A stretch of DNA of 64,000 bases from contig NZ_UXAW01000134.1 of assembly GCF_900609055.1 (NCBI RefSeq), positions 58,450-122,449 on the forward strand, written 5' to 3'. Below the pieces are notes generated by a model. It made no database searches. It was not told the origin of the DNA and saw only the letters and a list, made by a program, of their open reading frames with translations. Each line of letters begins with the position of its first letter. The first letter of the stretch is position 1. Of this stretch, positions 15,317 to 24,072 are shown piece after piece. The stretch is from Pseudogemmobacter humi. Lineage in GTDB: Bacteria > Pseudomonadota > Alphaproteobacteria > Rhodobacterales > Rhodobacteraceae. The translations under genes and the position numbers were made by a program.

Positions 15317-17264
15317 GAGAAACCTCTTGAGGTTGGGAGGAGGGATGCGAGGCCGCTTTTCGCGCCGCGCCGCGATCATTGCGGATCGGATCGGCGAGCA
15401 GCCGCAACCCGTTTAGCACCACCAGAACCGTGCCCCCTTCATGGCCGATGACGGCAAGCGGCAAAGGCAGCTCGAAAAATAGCGCCGAGACCACCAGGAG
15501 CACCATCATCGCAAGGGCAAAGCCGAGGTTCTGCCGGATGATCCGGCGGGTACGCAAGGCCAGTGTCCGGGCGGCGGCAAGGCGGGTCATGTCCTCGGAC
15601 AGAAGCGCCACATCCGCGGCCTGCAGCGCCACCTCGCTGCCCGCGACCCCCATAGCGACGCCGACATCCGCCCGGGCAAGGGCTGCGGCATCGTTCACCC
15701 CGTCGCCGACGAAGGCCGTTCGGCCTTTTTCCGCAAGCGCGGCAACCAGCCTCACTTTGTCCTCAGGCAAGAGCTCGGCGTTGATTTCCGCATCTGAAAA
15801 GCCAAGCTCCCGCCCGATCCGTTCGGCGACCGGGCGGCGATCCCCGGTCATCAGGGCCAGATGCGCCACCCCCGCCGCACGCAGTTGCGAAAGCCCGGCG
15901 GCAGAGCTTGGCCGCGGGCGGTCTGCCACCGTAACACCACCGATCAACTGCGCGCCGCGGCCGATCCAGGTGACGGTTTGGGCAGAGGCCTTCAGCCGCT
16001 GAGCCCCGGCGGTATCGGCACGTGCCCCCATCCGCTCCAGCATCCGCTGGTTTCCGGCCCAGATCGGCCCCTCTTCGTCGATCCCGGTGATGCCTTCACT
16101 CGGATGGGTCACCACATCCCGAATGGCGGCGGGGGCAAGCCCCTCGGCCTCTGCCCGGCGCCGGATCGCGGCGGCGATCGGATGCTCGGACTGCGCCTCC
16201 AAACCCGAGAGCAGCGCCAGCATGCGCCCCTCGGGGGTCTCTGAGGTGAGGTCGGTGACCTCTGCAACTCCGGTGGTCAGGGTGCCGGTTTTGTCAAAGG
16301 AAAAGCTCTTCACTTCTGCCAAGGCTTCAAGCGCCGCGCCACCTTTGAACAACACGCCGCCCCGTGCCGCAGCCGCCAGCGCCGACAGCATGGCGGCGGG
16401 CACCGAGATCACCACGGCGCAAGGGCTTGCCGCCACCAACAGCACCGCAGCGCGGTAGAGGGCGTCGGAGGCGGAAGCCCCCATCCCCCAGAGAACAACA
16501 AACGCCAGCGTGGCCCCCAAAAGCACGGCCACGGTGTAGCGCTGCCCGAACCAGGCGCTGAAGGTCTCGGACGGCGCGCGGGCGGCTTGGGCCTCGGTCA
16601 CCATGTCGATCATCCGCGCCACGGTGCTGCTTTCGACGGTGGCGCTTGCGCGCATGGTCAGCACGGAATTGAGGTTGACCGTCGCCTCGAAAAGCTTCGC
16701 GCCGGGCGCCTTCGAGACGGGCATCGACTCTCCGGTGATCGTCGCCTCGTCGACCGTGCCTTCGCCGGTGACAAGCACGCCATCCACGGGCACGCGCGAG
16801 CCCGGACGCAGGACAAGCAAATCCCCCTCGCGAAGCGCCACGACGGGGATTTCCTCTGTCGCGCCCGTGGCGCTCAGCCGCAGCGCAGTCTCGGGGCGCA
16901 GCGCCATCAGCGCCTCTATCGCGCGGCGGGCGCGGCCCATAGCGCGATGCTCCAGCGTGCCCGAAATGCTGAAGAGCGTGAGGAGAACCGCCCCCTCCAG
17001 TGGGGCGCCTACCGCAAGCGCGGCCAAAGCCGCGATGATCATCAACAGGTCGATGTCGAGCACGTGGTCCTTGAAAAGTGCACCAAGCGCGCGCAGCCCG
17101 GTCGGAAGCCCGGCCGCAAGATAGACAAGTGCAAGCCCTGCCGTGAGCCAGATCCCCGGCAGCACGAAGGTGCCGAAGAAGGCGGCCGCCATGCCGAAAC
17201 TCGCCGCGAGCGTGAGGGGAAGCATGAGGCGTTCTTCAAGACTTACAGGGGCGGTGCTGGGCAT
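15309..17264 (-). CDS. P1B-4-type heavy-metal ATPase (Co/Fe/Zn exporter)
   Basis: A 651-residue P-type ATPase with no N-terminal metal-binding domain. TGES is at 177-180, SPC in the transport helix at 280-282, DKTGT (phosphorylated Asp) at 324-328, GDGVND in the hinge, and GHEGGT in a late membrane helix. SPC together with HEGGT defines P1B-4 pumps (CoaT, CtpD, PfeT types), which export Co(II), Fe(II) or Zn(II), unlike the CPC pumps for Cu or Zn/Cd. It sits in the inner membrane. It is followed by coupled uspA and stands divergent from a VIT-type iron/manganese transporter, which favours iron handling. An FNR-like site lies upstream. Confidence 0.88.
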   Translation of the reverse strand: MPSTAPVSLEERLMLPLTLAASFGMAAAFFGTFVLPGIWLTAGLALVYLAAGLPTGLRALGALFKDHVLDIDLLMIIAALAALAVGAPLEGAVLLTLFSISGTLEHRAMGRARRAIEALMALRPETALRLSATGATEEIPVVALREGDLLVLRPGSRVPVDGVLVTGEGTVDEATITGESMPVSKAPGAKLFEATVNLNSVLTMRASATVESSTVARMIDMVTEAQAARAPSETFSAWFGQRYTVAVLLGATLAFVVLWGMGASASDALYRAAVLLVAASPCAVVISVPAAMLSALAAAARGGVLFKGGAALEALAEVKSFSFDKTGTLTTGVAEVTDLTSETPEGRMLALLSGLEAQSEHPIAAAIRRRAEAEGLAPAAIRDVVTHPSEGITGIDEEGPIWAGNQRMLERMGARADTAGAQRLKASAQTVTWIGRGAQLIGGVTVADRPRPSSAAGLSQLRAAGVAHLALMTGDRRPVAERIGRELGFSDAEINAELLPEDKVRLVAALAEKGRTAFVGDGVNDAAALARADVGVAMGVAGSEVALQAADVALLSEDMTRLAAARTLALRTRRIIRQNLGFALAMMVLLVVSALFFELPLPLAVIGHEGGTVLVVLNGLRLLADPIRNDRGAARKAASHPSSQPQEVSHV

Positions 17265-17343
17265 AGGAAGCTTCCTGTGTTGACACGCATGCGGCGGGTT
17301 CGGCGCATGAGGAGCCGATCATTCATTCCGTCCAACGTCGGCT

Positions 17344-17357
17344 ATGACCCAGATCAA
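17344..17357. promoter_or_regulatory. Candidate FNR/FnrL box
   Basis: ATGAC-CCAG-ATCAA fits the consensus TTGAT-N4-ATCAA with one arm perfect and the other 3 of 5. It lies 80-93 bases upstream of the metal ATPase start in an otherwise gene-free 254-bp divergent region. Usp plus metal-ATPase pairs are common FNR targets, which supports the call, but the imperfect arm keeps it tentative. Confidence 0.4.
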
Positions 17358-17518
17358 TTGCAATGATCCGGTTCACCCTACATTGTTACCGGAAGTTTAA
17401 GGAAGTCGATTGCCTCGTCAGCGTTTCAATCCATCGAGCGCGGATGAGCGGTGAAGCTTTGGCGCGGCCTGGAATCTACAGGGTCAGATCGACAGTATGA
17501 AATTGGAGCGGGACGGCC

Positions 17519-18220
17519 ATGACCTATCAGTCAGCCCATGAAGAAGTGCATTTCGTCAACCGCAGCGGTTGGTTGCGGGCCGCGGTGCTCGGCGCCAACG
17601 ATGGGATCGTCTCGATCTCGGCGCTCATCGTGGGCGTGGCGGTCGCCAATCCTTCCGCAGAGGCGGTGTTCATCGCAGGCGCCGCGGGATTGGCCGCCGG
17701 GGCGATGTCGATGGCGGCGGGGGAATATGTCTCGGTCAGCTCACAATCGGATATTGAAGGTGCTGACATCGCCCGTGAGGCGCAGGCTCTGCGCGAGACA
17801 CCCGCGGAGGAGGAGGCGGAACTGGCTTCTATCTGGGAGAGCCGAGGTCTCTCGCCCGCGACGGCAGCGCTTGTCGCGCGCGAGTTGACCGAAGCTGACG
17901 CGCTTGGGGCCCATGTGCGCGATGAACTCGGCCTTTCTGAGGTGCATAGCGCCAATCCCTTACAGGCTGCCTTTGCCTCTGGGCTCACGTTCACTTTGGC
18001 CGGGGCTGTGCCGATGGTCGCTGCGCTCGTCTCACCCGCAGAAACTGTCGCCGTCGTGGTTACTGTGACAACGCTGCTCGCGCTTGCTGTTCTCGGGGCT
18101 CTCGGGGCTTGGGCCGGCGGAGCCAAGTTGTTGCGACCAACACTGCGTGTGGTCTTCTGGGGCGGTGCCGCGATGGCAGTGACCGCCGCTATCGGGAAAC
18201 TATTTGGGGTCGCGGTTTAG
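17519..18220 (+). CDS. VIT1/CCC1-family Fe(II)/Mn(II) transporter
   Basis: A 233-residue inner-membrane protein of the VIT family: HFVNRSGWLRAAVLGANDGIVS at the start with the first membrane helix, AAGAMSMAAGEYVSVSSQSDIE at the end of helix 2, a cytoplasmic acidic loop (residues about 85-130) with E-rich metal-binding motif, then three more helices. VIT proteins move Fe or Mn out of the cytosol. GGAG stands 8 bases before the ATG. It is divergent from the P1B-4 ATPase-uspA pair; together they form a small transition-metal tolerance unit. Confidence 0.9.
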   Translation: MTYQSAHEEVHFVNRSGWLRAAVLGANDGIVSISALIVGVAVANPSAEAVFIAGAAGLAAGAMSMAAGEYVSVSSQSDIEGADIAREAQALRETPAEEEAELASIWESRGLSPATAALVARELTEADALGAHVRDELGLSEVHSANPLQAAFASGLTFTLAGAVPMVAALVSPAETVAVVVTVTTLLALAVLGALGAWAGGAKLLRPTLRVVFWGGAAMAVTAAIGKLFGVAV

Positions 18221-18323
18221 GCAGGCAGGGAGTAACTGCAGCGAATTAGCGCTTTGTTCGCATTGCTGACCTCCATCCTTTGCGCAGCGACCGTCCGCTC
18301 TCCGCCCATCATGGCTCTTGACG

Positions 18324-18911
18324 TCAAGAATTAGAGTGCTGTGACGAACCGCTGTGTCGGCTCGTTGACCATAGCAAACCAAGCCGTGCATGGGCTGCTG
18401 CGTCCAATCCGCCCGTGTCAGCTGTGCCCTCGATGAGGTTCAGGAATGCCGACCTGATTTCTTCTGGCAGCGCAAAATATGCCTTAAGAAGTCTATGACG
18501 CTCGCCGAGCCGTTGCAGGGGCAAAAATCTTGATAGCTCTCCTTGGCCGTCGGGCGAGGTTAGCACCTCCAAGATCGTTTGCGGGTCTACTTCGAGCGCA
18601 TTGGCGATCCTTAGCAGTCGGTGAATTGTGAGGCTGTTTCTGCCAGCTTCGTGTTTCTGGAGCTGTTGATAGCTGATACCGATTTCCGAGGCGACATCTG
18701 CCAGTGACAGGCCGCGTCTTGTCCGCAGCGCCTTCAGCCTGTCCCCGAGTTGCCTGTCAAAACCATCCAGATCGCCGTCCAACTCGGCCCACCCTATACC
18801 GGACAGAAGCGAATGCTGCGGTACGCCCCCGCAATCGCTTCCTGACCCGTGATCGGGGAGTTGGAAAACCGAACCTGTCCGGTCCCTATGACCTTTAGGT
18901 CGTGTTGACAA
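18324..18911 (-). CDS. XRE-family HTH regulator, 5' end at an IS junction
   Basis: A 195-residue protein. Residues about 52-108 form a Cro/C1 helix-turn-helix (LGDRLKALRTRRGLSLADVASEIGIS, then QLQKHEAGRNSLTIHRLLRIANAL). The C-terminal part is helical (FALPEEIRSAFLNLIEG). The ATG at 18911 lies inside the terminal repeat of the IS427-type element, and the first five codons come from it; the next 40 residues are of low quality, so the native start has been lost or the real start is a later codon nearer to the HTH. It may still make a working DNA-binding core. Confidence 0.65.
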   Translation of the reverse strand: MSTRPKGHRDRTGSVFQLPDHGSGSDCGGVPQHSLLSGIGWAELDGDLDGFDRQLGDRLKALRTRRGLSLADVASEIGISYQQLQKHEAGRNSLTIHRLLRIANALEVDPQTILEVLTSPDGQGELSRFLPLQRLGERHRLLKAYFALPEEIRSAFLNLIEGTADTGGLDAAAHARLGLLWSTSRHSGSSQHSNS

Positions 18912-19748
18912 AATGGATTCCTCTGTCAGTCGTCCTATGATTCAAGCTCATCTCTACGTGGGAGATGAACTTGGCACGCAACCTGATATCCGACGATGAG
19001 TGGACCTTCTTCGAGGGCTTCATTCGTGCCGTCCGGCACGCTAACGGGCGGAAACCTGCGAACCATCGTCTTGTTCTCGATGGGATTTTCTGGATCGCAA
19101 GGACTGGTGCGCCATGGCGTGATCTGCCCGAAGAGTTCGGCAAGTGGTCCTCGGTCTATCGCCAGTTCCGCCGCTGGACGCTCGCAGGGCTGTGGGAGGA
19201 CATCCTGGACGCGCTGAACCATGCTGGGATCGCTCCAGACAAGCTCCAGATGGTTGATAGCACTGTGATCCGCGCCCATCATCATGCGGCGGGCGCAAAA
19301 GGGGGACTCCGAAAGAGGCTCTTGGCCGTTCGAGAGGTGGCTTCTCGACCAAGATCCATCTCCGCGTCAACGGCGCAGGCCTCCCGATGAGGACCGAGAT
19401 CACGCCGGGGCAAGAGTCCGACTACACCGGCTACGATCTGGTGATGGCCGACAATCTTCCACAGCCCGCCGTTCTGGTCGCCGACAGGGGCTATGACTCT
19501 GATAAAATTCGGGAAGACATCGAGAGCCGCAACGCCCTGCCCATGATACCGATGCGAAAGAACCGAAGGGTGCGCAAGGCTGTCGACATGACCATCTATA
19601 CCCTGCGCAACATGGTCGAGCGCTGCTTCAACAAGCTGAAAAACAGCCGCCGCCTGGCAACCCGCTACGACAAAACCGCCGAAAGCTTCCTCGGCTTCGT
19701 CGACGTCGCCTGCATCAGGCTCTGGCTCCGCCATTTGTCAACATGACC
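18898..19748 (+). mobile_element. IS5-family (IS427 group) insertion sequence
   Basis: An 851-bp element with imperfect terminal repeats: left end GGTCGTGTTGACAAA, right end (reversed) GGTCATGTTGACAAA, 14 of 15 matching. TA flanks both ends, fitting the short TA-centred target of this group. The transposase is encoded in two overlapping frames, as usual in IS427-type elements. It sits directly upstream of the XRE regulator. Confidence 0.82.
18965..19746 (+). CDS. IS427-type transposase in two frames (probable programmed frameshift)
   Basis: Frame 1 (18965-19390) gives the N-terminal DNA-binding part with GIFWIARTGAPWRDLPEEFGKWSSVYRQFRRW and the first Asp (MVDSTVIRAHHHAAGAKGG). The rest lies in the -1 frame, ending at 19746, with VADRGYDSDKIRE (second Asp) and NMVERCFNKLKNSRRLATRYDK (final Glu). 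The switch is near AAAAGGGGGA at about 19308, a slippery run typical of this group, after which the -1 frame reads TPKEALGRSRGGFSTK. A fused product would be about 260 residues. It could be functional if slippage occurs. Confidence 0.8.
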
Positions 19749-19950
19749 TAGCACCGGAGCGCCTGGACATACGTCACAGGCTCCCCGACCGCATGGTCAA
19801 GGAATCGGCGTCGTTTCGGCCGACGCCAATACCGACAGGTTCAGGGGTTTCCACGCCCCAGGGACGACGCGTGGCGTCCCCAAGGGCAGTGTATCGGTTT
19901 CAGGGGGTTAGGAGCAAGATGCTGCGTTGCTCGGTTCCAGAGCGCTCTGG

Positions 19951-20370
19951 TCAGGCGCCAGGGTATTCGGTCGCGGGGGCAACTGGCGCATCAGGCCCGA
20001 TCGACTCGCGCAGCTTTCGACCTGCAAGGTTCCAGTCGTGCCTGGGTTCATCCCAGTTTTTGGTCGATGTGAGCTGTCGGTCCAGGTAGTCGCGAAACTC
20101 TTGTTCGCCGACCCGCAACTGGAATGTGTAGAGCCGATTGACGACTTCGCGCATCAAGTCACGCATCTCGTCATCGCTGATCCTGGAGACCTCTGACCAT
20201 GGGATCTCTCGGCCGTTGGCGTCGGTCACAATCACATCAGAGTAGTCCCCGGTAAGGCTGACCACTCCGGGGCCTGCATGCAGGGTTTCAAGACAAGTAT
20301 TACGAACACAGATCAGCGCCATGGCCTTGGACAAGACAGACGCAATCTTACGCTCAAGGTCATTGGGCAT
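19951..20370 (-). CDS. Hypothetical protein
   Basis: A 139-residue acidic protein starting MPNDLERKIASVLSKAM. It contains TGDYSDVIVTDANGREIPWSEVSRISDDEM, which suggests a small mixed alpha/beta fold, and two cysteines near the N-terminus. I do not recognise a family. It lies downstream of the H-NS gene on the same strand, 53 bases away, and may be co-transcribed with it. The start at 20370 is the first ATG with family-like sequence; six upstream codons are also open. Confidence 0.55.
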   Translation of the reverse strand: MPNDLERKIASVLSKAMALICVRNTCLETLHAGPGVVSLTGDYSDVIVTDANGREIPWSEVSRISDDEMRDLMREVVNRLYTFQLRVGEQEFRDYLDRQLTSTKNWDEPRHDWNLAGRKLRESIGPDAPVAPATEYPGA

Positions 20371-20423
20371 GGCTTCCTCGTCTCGCAATGCGAGCGAGGG
20401 TCTGACGTTCCCCGCCCTGTTGA

Positions 20424-20741
20424 TCAGATAGCGAAATCTTCGAGCGATTTTCCGGCGGCCAGCGCGTCGCCGATCCAGCCCGGTTTCCGTCCGCGACCAG
20501 ACCAGGTCAGTTCCGGGTTTTCGGGATGACGATATTTCGCGACCGAAGGAGAACGCTTTCGGCTCGGTGCCGCTTCGGCAAGATCTTCGAAGGAATAGCC
20601 GAGTTCGCGGGCCAACTCGTCAACCTTGGCGCGGGCTTCGGCTTTCCGGCGCTCCTCAAAGGAAGTGATCGCCCTAGCGACTGACTTTTCCAGCTGCTTC
20701 AGTTCGCTTAGCGACAGCCCGTCGAGGTTGAAATCAGTCAT
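20424..20741 (-). CDS. H-NS/HvrA-family nucleoid protein
   Basis: A 105-residue protein. Residues 1-55 form a coiled-coil oligomerisation region (SLSELKQLEKSVARAITSFEERRKAEARAK), and the C-terminal domain has the family motif YRHPENPELTWSGRGRKPGWI, which is the AT-hook-like DNA-binding loop of H-NS proteins. HvrA-type members silence foreign or AT-rich DNA in Rhodobacterales. A copy on a mobile region may lower the fitness cost of the element. Close to the NYN-LOTUS gene (87 bases). Confidence 0.88.
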   Translation of the reverse strand: MTDFNLDGLSLSELKQLEKSVARAITSFEERRKAEARAKVDELARELGYSFEDLAEAAPSRKRSPSVAKYRHPENPELTWSGRGRKPGWIGDALAAGKSLEDFAI

Positions 20742-20828
20742 CGGCGTCCTCTTTGATCCTGTTCATTGATAGGACAGTGAAACTGCTGCTGCAATTGCCT
20801 TGGTGTCCATATCCCGATGATCGTGGGC

Positions 20829-21503
20829 TCATGTGGCTGCAAAGCCGTCAGGCCGGAATCTTACCATTGCATCCGGTCCGCGCGGATCAAGGGAATAGAG
20901 CATCGGGCGGGCGACGAGGTAGGCGCGCCATGTCCGCTCCGCCAGCGTGCTGATCCTCACGCCGTGCTGGCTGTGCATTCTGGGGGCGAGTTCGGCGATC
21001 CTCATTCCGGCGCCCTTTTTGCTATGGGTCGCGATCATGCTGCGGATCTGCAGGTCGAGCGGTGCCGGATTGGATGGCTGCTTTCCTGCTTTGGCTGCGG
21101 GCGCGCTCTGTCCGAACTCCAGAAATTCCGAGCATGAGGCGCGGAAGCTCTGGGGGGCCTTTGCCTCACCTGCGCCGGTCACGGTTGCGCCGCGCTCGCG
21201 CAGCCGGGCGGCCAGATGCGTAAAATCACCGTCTGAGCTGGCGATCAGGAAGTTCTTGATGTCGAGTGAAAACAGAAATTCGATGGCATCGACGGTCAGC
21301 AGAAGGTCGGCCGCGTTCTTGCCCGTGCCAGCATGTACGAGCCTAAACCCTTCTGCGCTGTGCCAGTCAGATGTGCGCTGCGCATCCATATAGACCCGCG
21401 CAATCCGTGCTCCGCCGCAGGACTTCGCTTTCTGCAAGATCGCAGCAGCATGCTTTGCGCTGATATTGTCGCCATCCACGAGGACGCAAACTGTCCCGGT
21501 CAT
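20829..21503 (-). CDS. NYN-domain protein with C-terminal LOTUS/OST-HTH domain
   Basis: A 224-residue protein. The N-terminal 130 residues are a NYN (PIN-like) nuclease domain with acidic metal ligands in VCVLVDGDNIS, GKNAADLLLTVDAIE and IASSDGDFTHLA. The C-terminal part (DLQIRSMIATHSKKGAGMRIAELAPRMHS onward) resembles an OST-HTH/LOTUS domain, which binds RNA. The architecture predicts an RNA-directed nuclease. Bacterial NYN-LOTUS proteins are widespread but poorly studied. It lies just before the second backbone module on the opposite strand. Confidence 0.82.
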   Translation of the reverse strand: MTGTVCVLVDGDNISAKHAAAILQKAKSCGGARIARVYMDAQRTSDWHSAEGFRLVHAGTGKNAADLLLTVDAIEFLFSLDIKNFLIASSDGDFTHLAARLRERGATVTGAGEAKAPQSFRASCSEFLEFGQSAPAAKAGKQPSNPAPLDLQIRSMIATHSKKGAGMRIAELAPRMHSQHGVRISTLAERTWRAYLVARPMLYSLDPRGPDAMVRFRPDGFAAT

Positions 21504-21615
21504 GCCCGCTCCCAGTAATTCCGCAAGTGATATTGCCGGGACAATGCGGTCAGAATTCGGCGGAAGCAGGGTTTCCTCCCGTTAGGAATGCCAGCCCATA
21601 GGTGTCGCCCGATCC

Positions 21616-21697
21616 AGAGTGAGAGCGCGGCTGGTTTGCCCGTGACGGGTCCGGGCTGGGGGAGAGGCCTCCGGCGGCCCGTCGCGGAGTGACTGTC
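21616..21697 (+). promoter_or_regulatory. Class I structured leader before DUF932 (copy 2)
   Basis: GAGTGAGAGCG is followed by GACGGG at 21644-21649, the inner hairpin GGAG-AGGC-CTCC at 21661-21672, and CCCGTC at 21678-21683, then GGAG 13 bases before the ATG. The order and spacing match the ParB leaders although the intervening bases differ, which points to conserved RNA structure. Confidence 0.6.
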
Positions 21698-22894
21698 ATG
21701 AACAACATGCAGATTCTGGAACCCGCGCGCCCGGTGCGCGGCGGATACAAGGTGGATGTCAGCCGGGGTGAGCGCAACCGTCGGGTGTCGTCCGAATGGT
21801 TCAACCGGCCGGATGATGAGCGCTATCTCTCGCTCGATGACCTGTGGGCCTCGGTCAAGGCACGCTCGGAGCGCAGCACGTCCCGCATCGTCGAGACGGC
21901 AAAGATCCATGTCGAGGCCAGCCGCGACAATGCCGAGCGGCTGCAACTGATCCTGCCGAAGGCGGATGCACCGCTGGCACCGACCCATTGGGCCTTTGGT
22001 CAACTTGCCAGCCTGGTTGGTGCGCCGGCGTCGTATCTGCGCCAGCTTCCCGCGCCTCTGGCCGGGATCAATCTGCAGTATGGCCTCTCGGGCCATCGGG
22101 CCGAGCAGATCAAGACCTTCGAGACCGAAGACGGCAGGACGGAGCTGCGCGCGGTGACCGGCCCGGATTATGGCCGGATCTATGACCATGAGCTGGTCGA
22201 GGCCGTGCAACGCATTGCGGGCAACGGCACCGGTGATACGCGCTGGAAGGTGCCGGGCACGCTCGACTGGTCGACCGGGGTCTATAATCCGGACGTGGAC
22301 ATCACCCGCGACACGACCACGCTCTATGCCTCGGATCGCGATGTGTTCCTCTTCCTCGTAGACGATCACAACCCGATTGAGGTGGGCAAGCTGCCCGATG
22401 GATCGCCGGATCTCTACTTCCGCGGCTTCTATTGCTGGAACTCGGAGGTCGGGGCCAAGACCCTCGGCATCGCCAGCTTCTATCTCCGCGCCGTGTGCCA
22501 GAACCGGAACATCTGGGGGCAGGAAGAATTCCAGGAGATCACAATCCGCCACTCGAAATACGCTGCCTCCCGCTTCGCGCATGAGGCCGCCCCGGCGCTG
22601 ACTCGCTTCGCCAATTCCTCGCCCTCCGGCTTTATCAACGGGATCAAGGCTGCCCGTCAGCAGATCGTCGCCCGGACCGACGAGGACCGCGAGACCTTCC
22701 TGCGCAAGCGCGGCTTCTCGAAGCTCGAGGCGGGTAAGATCATCGATAAGGTGCTGGTGGAGGAGGGCCACCCGCCCGAGAGCATCTTTGACTTTGTTCA
22801 GGGGATCACGCGTCTCGCGCGGGACAAGACCCAGCAGGACACCCGGCTTGAGCTCGAGGGCAAGGCCAAGAAGCTACTCGAGCGCGCGGGCTGA
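21698..22894 (+). CDS. DUF932 domain protein (copy 2, complete)
   Basis: A 398-residue protein starting MNNMQILEPARPVRGG. It contains the DUF932 core from about residue 85 (LAPTHWAFGQLASLVGAP) to 350, with the conserved GPDYGRIYDHELVEAVQRI and FYCWNSEVGAKTLG segments. DUF932 proteins are phage and plasmid proteins of unknown activity, often listed as antirestriction-like. ATG 21698 has GGAG upstream; an in-frame GTG three codons earlier is less likely. The class I leader precedes it. Followed by the small protein and RadC as in copy 1. Confidence 0.9.
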   Translation: MNNMQILEPARPVRGGYKVDVSRGERNRRVSSEWFNRPDDERYLSLDDLWASVKARSERSTSRIVETAKIHVEASRDNAERLQLILPKADAPLAPTHWAFGQLASLVGAPASYLRQLPAPLAGINLQYGLSGHRAEQIKTFETEDGRTELRAVTGPDYGRIYDHELVEAVQRIAGNGTGDTRWKVPGTLDWSTGVYNPDVDITRDTTTLYASDRDVFLFLVDDHNPIEVGKLPDGSPDLYFRGFYCWNSEVGAKTLGIASFYLRAVCQNRNIWGQEEFQEITIRHSKYAASRFAHEAAPALTRFANSSPSGFINGIKAARQQIVARTDEDRETFLRKRGFSKLEAGKIIDKVLVEEGHPPESIFDFVQGITRLARDKTQQDTRLELEGKAKKLLERAG

Positions 22895-23037
22895 AGCCCC
22901 TCGCGCACTCATTCTTCCCTTCACCTCGCGGCAGCCCGGCTCCTGGCCCTCGGTTGCCGCGTGCGTTCCCATCCCGGCCTAAAGGCCCGCAGTCTTATAG
23001 GCGCGGGCGGCGGGCTTCTCATTCCGCGAGACCCCTG

Positions 23038-23238
23038 ATGCAAACCTTCGACGAAAAAGTGGATACCGCTGTTTACGCCGCCTTCATGGCGCTCGGCCTT
23101 TCGGTCGCCACCAATATGGAGCTGGCGATCCGGCTCAACGACTTCATCACCCAGGAATTCCAATTCGTCGTGTCAGATGATGACGACGATGGGCGCGCAA
23201 GGCTTGCCGGCGGGCCCGGAGGCCGGGCCGATGACTGA
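23038..23238 (+). CDS. Small acidic-tailed protein between DUF932 and RadC (copy 2)
   Basis: A 66-residue protein starting MQTFDEKVDTAVYAAF, with the same helical core and FQF-then-acidic stretch as the paralogue at 1128-1337, but a different Gly/Arg-rich tail. Its end overlaps the RadC start by eight bases, exactly as in copy 1. No known domain. Confidence 0.75.
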   Translation: MQTFDEKVDTAVYAAFMALGLSVATNMELAIRLNDFITQEFQFVVSDDDDDGRARLAGGPGGRADD

Positions 23239-23671
23239 GCAGGAGCAAACCGCCATCCTTGAAGCGCGCGAGATTCTGGCGCGCTATTTCAACCAGAACC
23301 CGATGCTTTCCTCGTGGCAGGCCGTGCTGGACTATTGTGCTGTGGCTGTGCGCGGCGAGGTAGAGTGCTTTCATGTACTCTACCTGGACCGGAAAAACTG
23401 GCTGATTTCCGATGTTCGTGTCTCGGTCGGCACGGTCGATCATGTGCCGGTCTATCCGCGCGAGGTGCTGAAACGAGCGCTTCTGATGAACGCGTCGGCG
23501 CTGATCATGGTCCACAATCACCCCAGTGGTGATCCCGAGCCTTCGGACGCCGACCTGAAGATGACAAAGGAAATCCAGAAGGGGTGCAAGACGCTGGGTC
23601 TTACCCTGCATGACCACATCATCGTCGGTGCCGGCAGGGAAGTCAGCCTGCGGGCTCGGGGGGATATCTGA
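23231..23671 (+). CDS. RadC-like JAB-domain protein (copy 2)
   Basis: A 146-residue short RadC with the JAB signature HNHPSGDPEPSDAD. It differs from copy 1 in a few residues (for example WLISDVRVSVGTVDHV) but keeps all putative metal ligands. It is translationally coupled to the small gene upstream. The plasmid-type short RadC lacks the HhH region; its function is unproven. The 401 bases after it contain a conserved inverted repeat and the ParB leader but no gene. Confidence 0.9.
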   Translation: MTEQEQTAILEAREILARYFNQNPMLSSWQAVLDYCAVAVRGEVECFHVLYLDRKNWLISDVRVSVGTVDHVPVYPREVLKRALLMNASALIMVHNHPSGDPEPSDADLKMTKEIQKGCKTLGLTLHDHIIVGAGREVSLRARGDI

Positions 23672-24072
23672 GCACGCCCCGTCGGGCTGTAAAAAGAAAG
23701 CCCCGGCGGTATGCTCGGCAGGGACCTGCCGGGGGAACAGTACTGCTATCCCTCTCGGCAAGGCGCTGGTCAATGGAATGCCGCTGCCGGGCGCTCTTAC
23801 GCGCATATCTGGCACGAGCAGGGCCAATTCAACTTTGGTTCTATGTTGCCACGGCATCCCGACGCCCCACCTCGCTTTCCGGGAGGCCTTCCATGTTCCT
23901 GCTCTCCTCTGCCGACCACGATCCTTTGTTGCCGTCAATGGTGATCCGGGTCCTTCGTTGTAAGGCCTTACCCGAGATCACACGGCTAGAGGGAGAGGGG
24001 GGAGGGGTTTTCCATGACGGGTTGGTAGCCGGAGAGAGGGTCTCCCCGGCGCCCGTCCTCGGAGTACCTGAC
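23672..24072. other. RadC-ParB intergenic region of copy 2 with inverted repeat and class I leader
   Basis: The inverted repeat CCCCGGC (23701-23707) and GCCGGGG (23728-23734) matches the one after RadC copy 1. The class I leader occupies about 23990-24072, with GACGGG at 24016-24021 and CCCGTC at 24052-24057. Between them lie about 250 bases with no recognisable gene. The ParB frame is open back to 23773, but that extension has no counterpart in copy 1 and passes through the leader, so it is not taken as coding. In copy 1 the Abi gene fills this place. Confidence 0.65.

Noticed and set aside
23773..24072. A 100-residue N-terminal extension of ParB copy 2
   Set aside because: It has no counterpart in copy 1, passes through the structured leader and lacks a good ribosome site; the ATG at 24073 matches copy 1 exactly.
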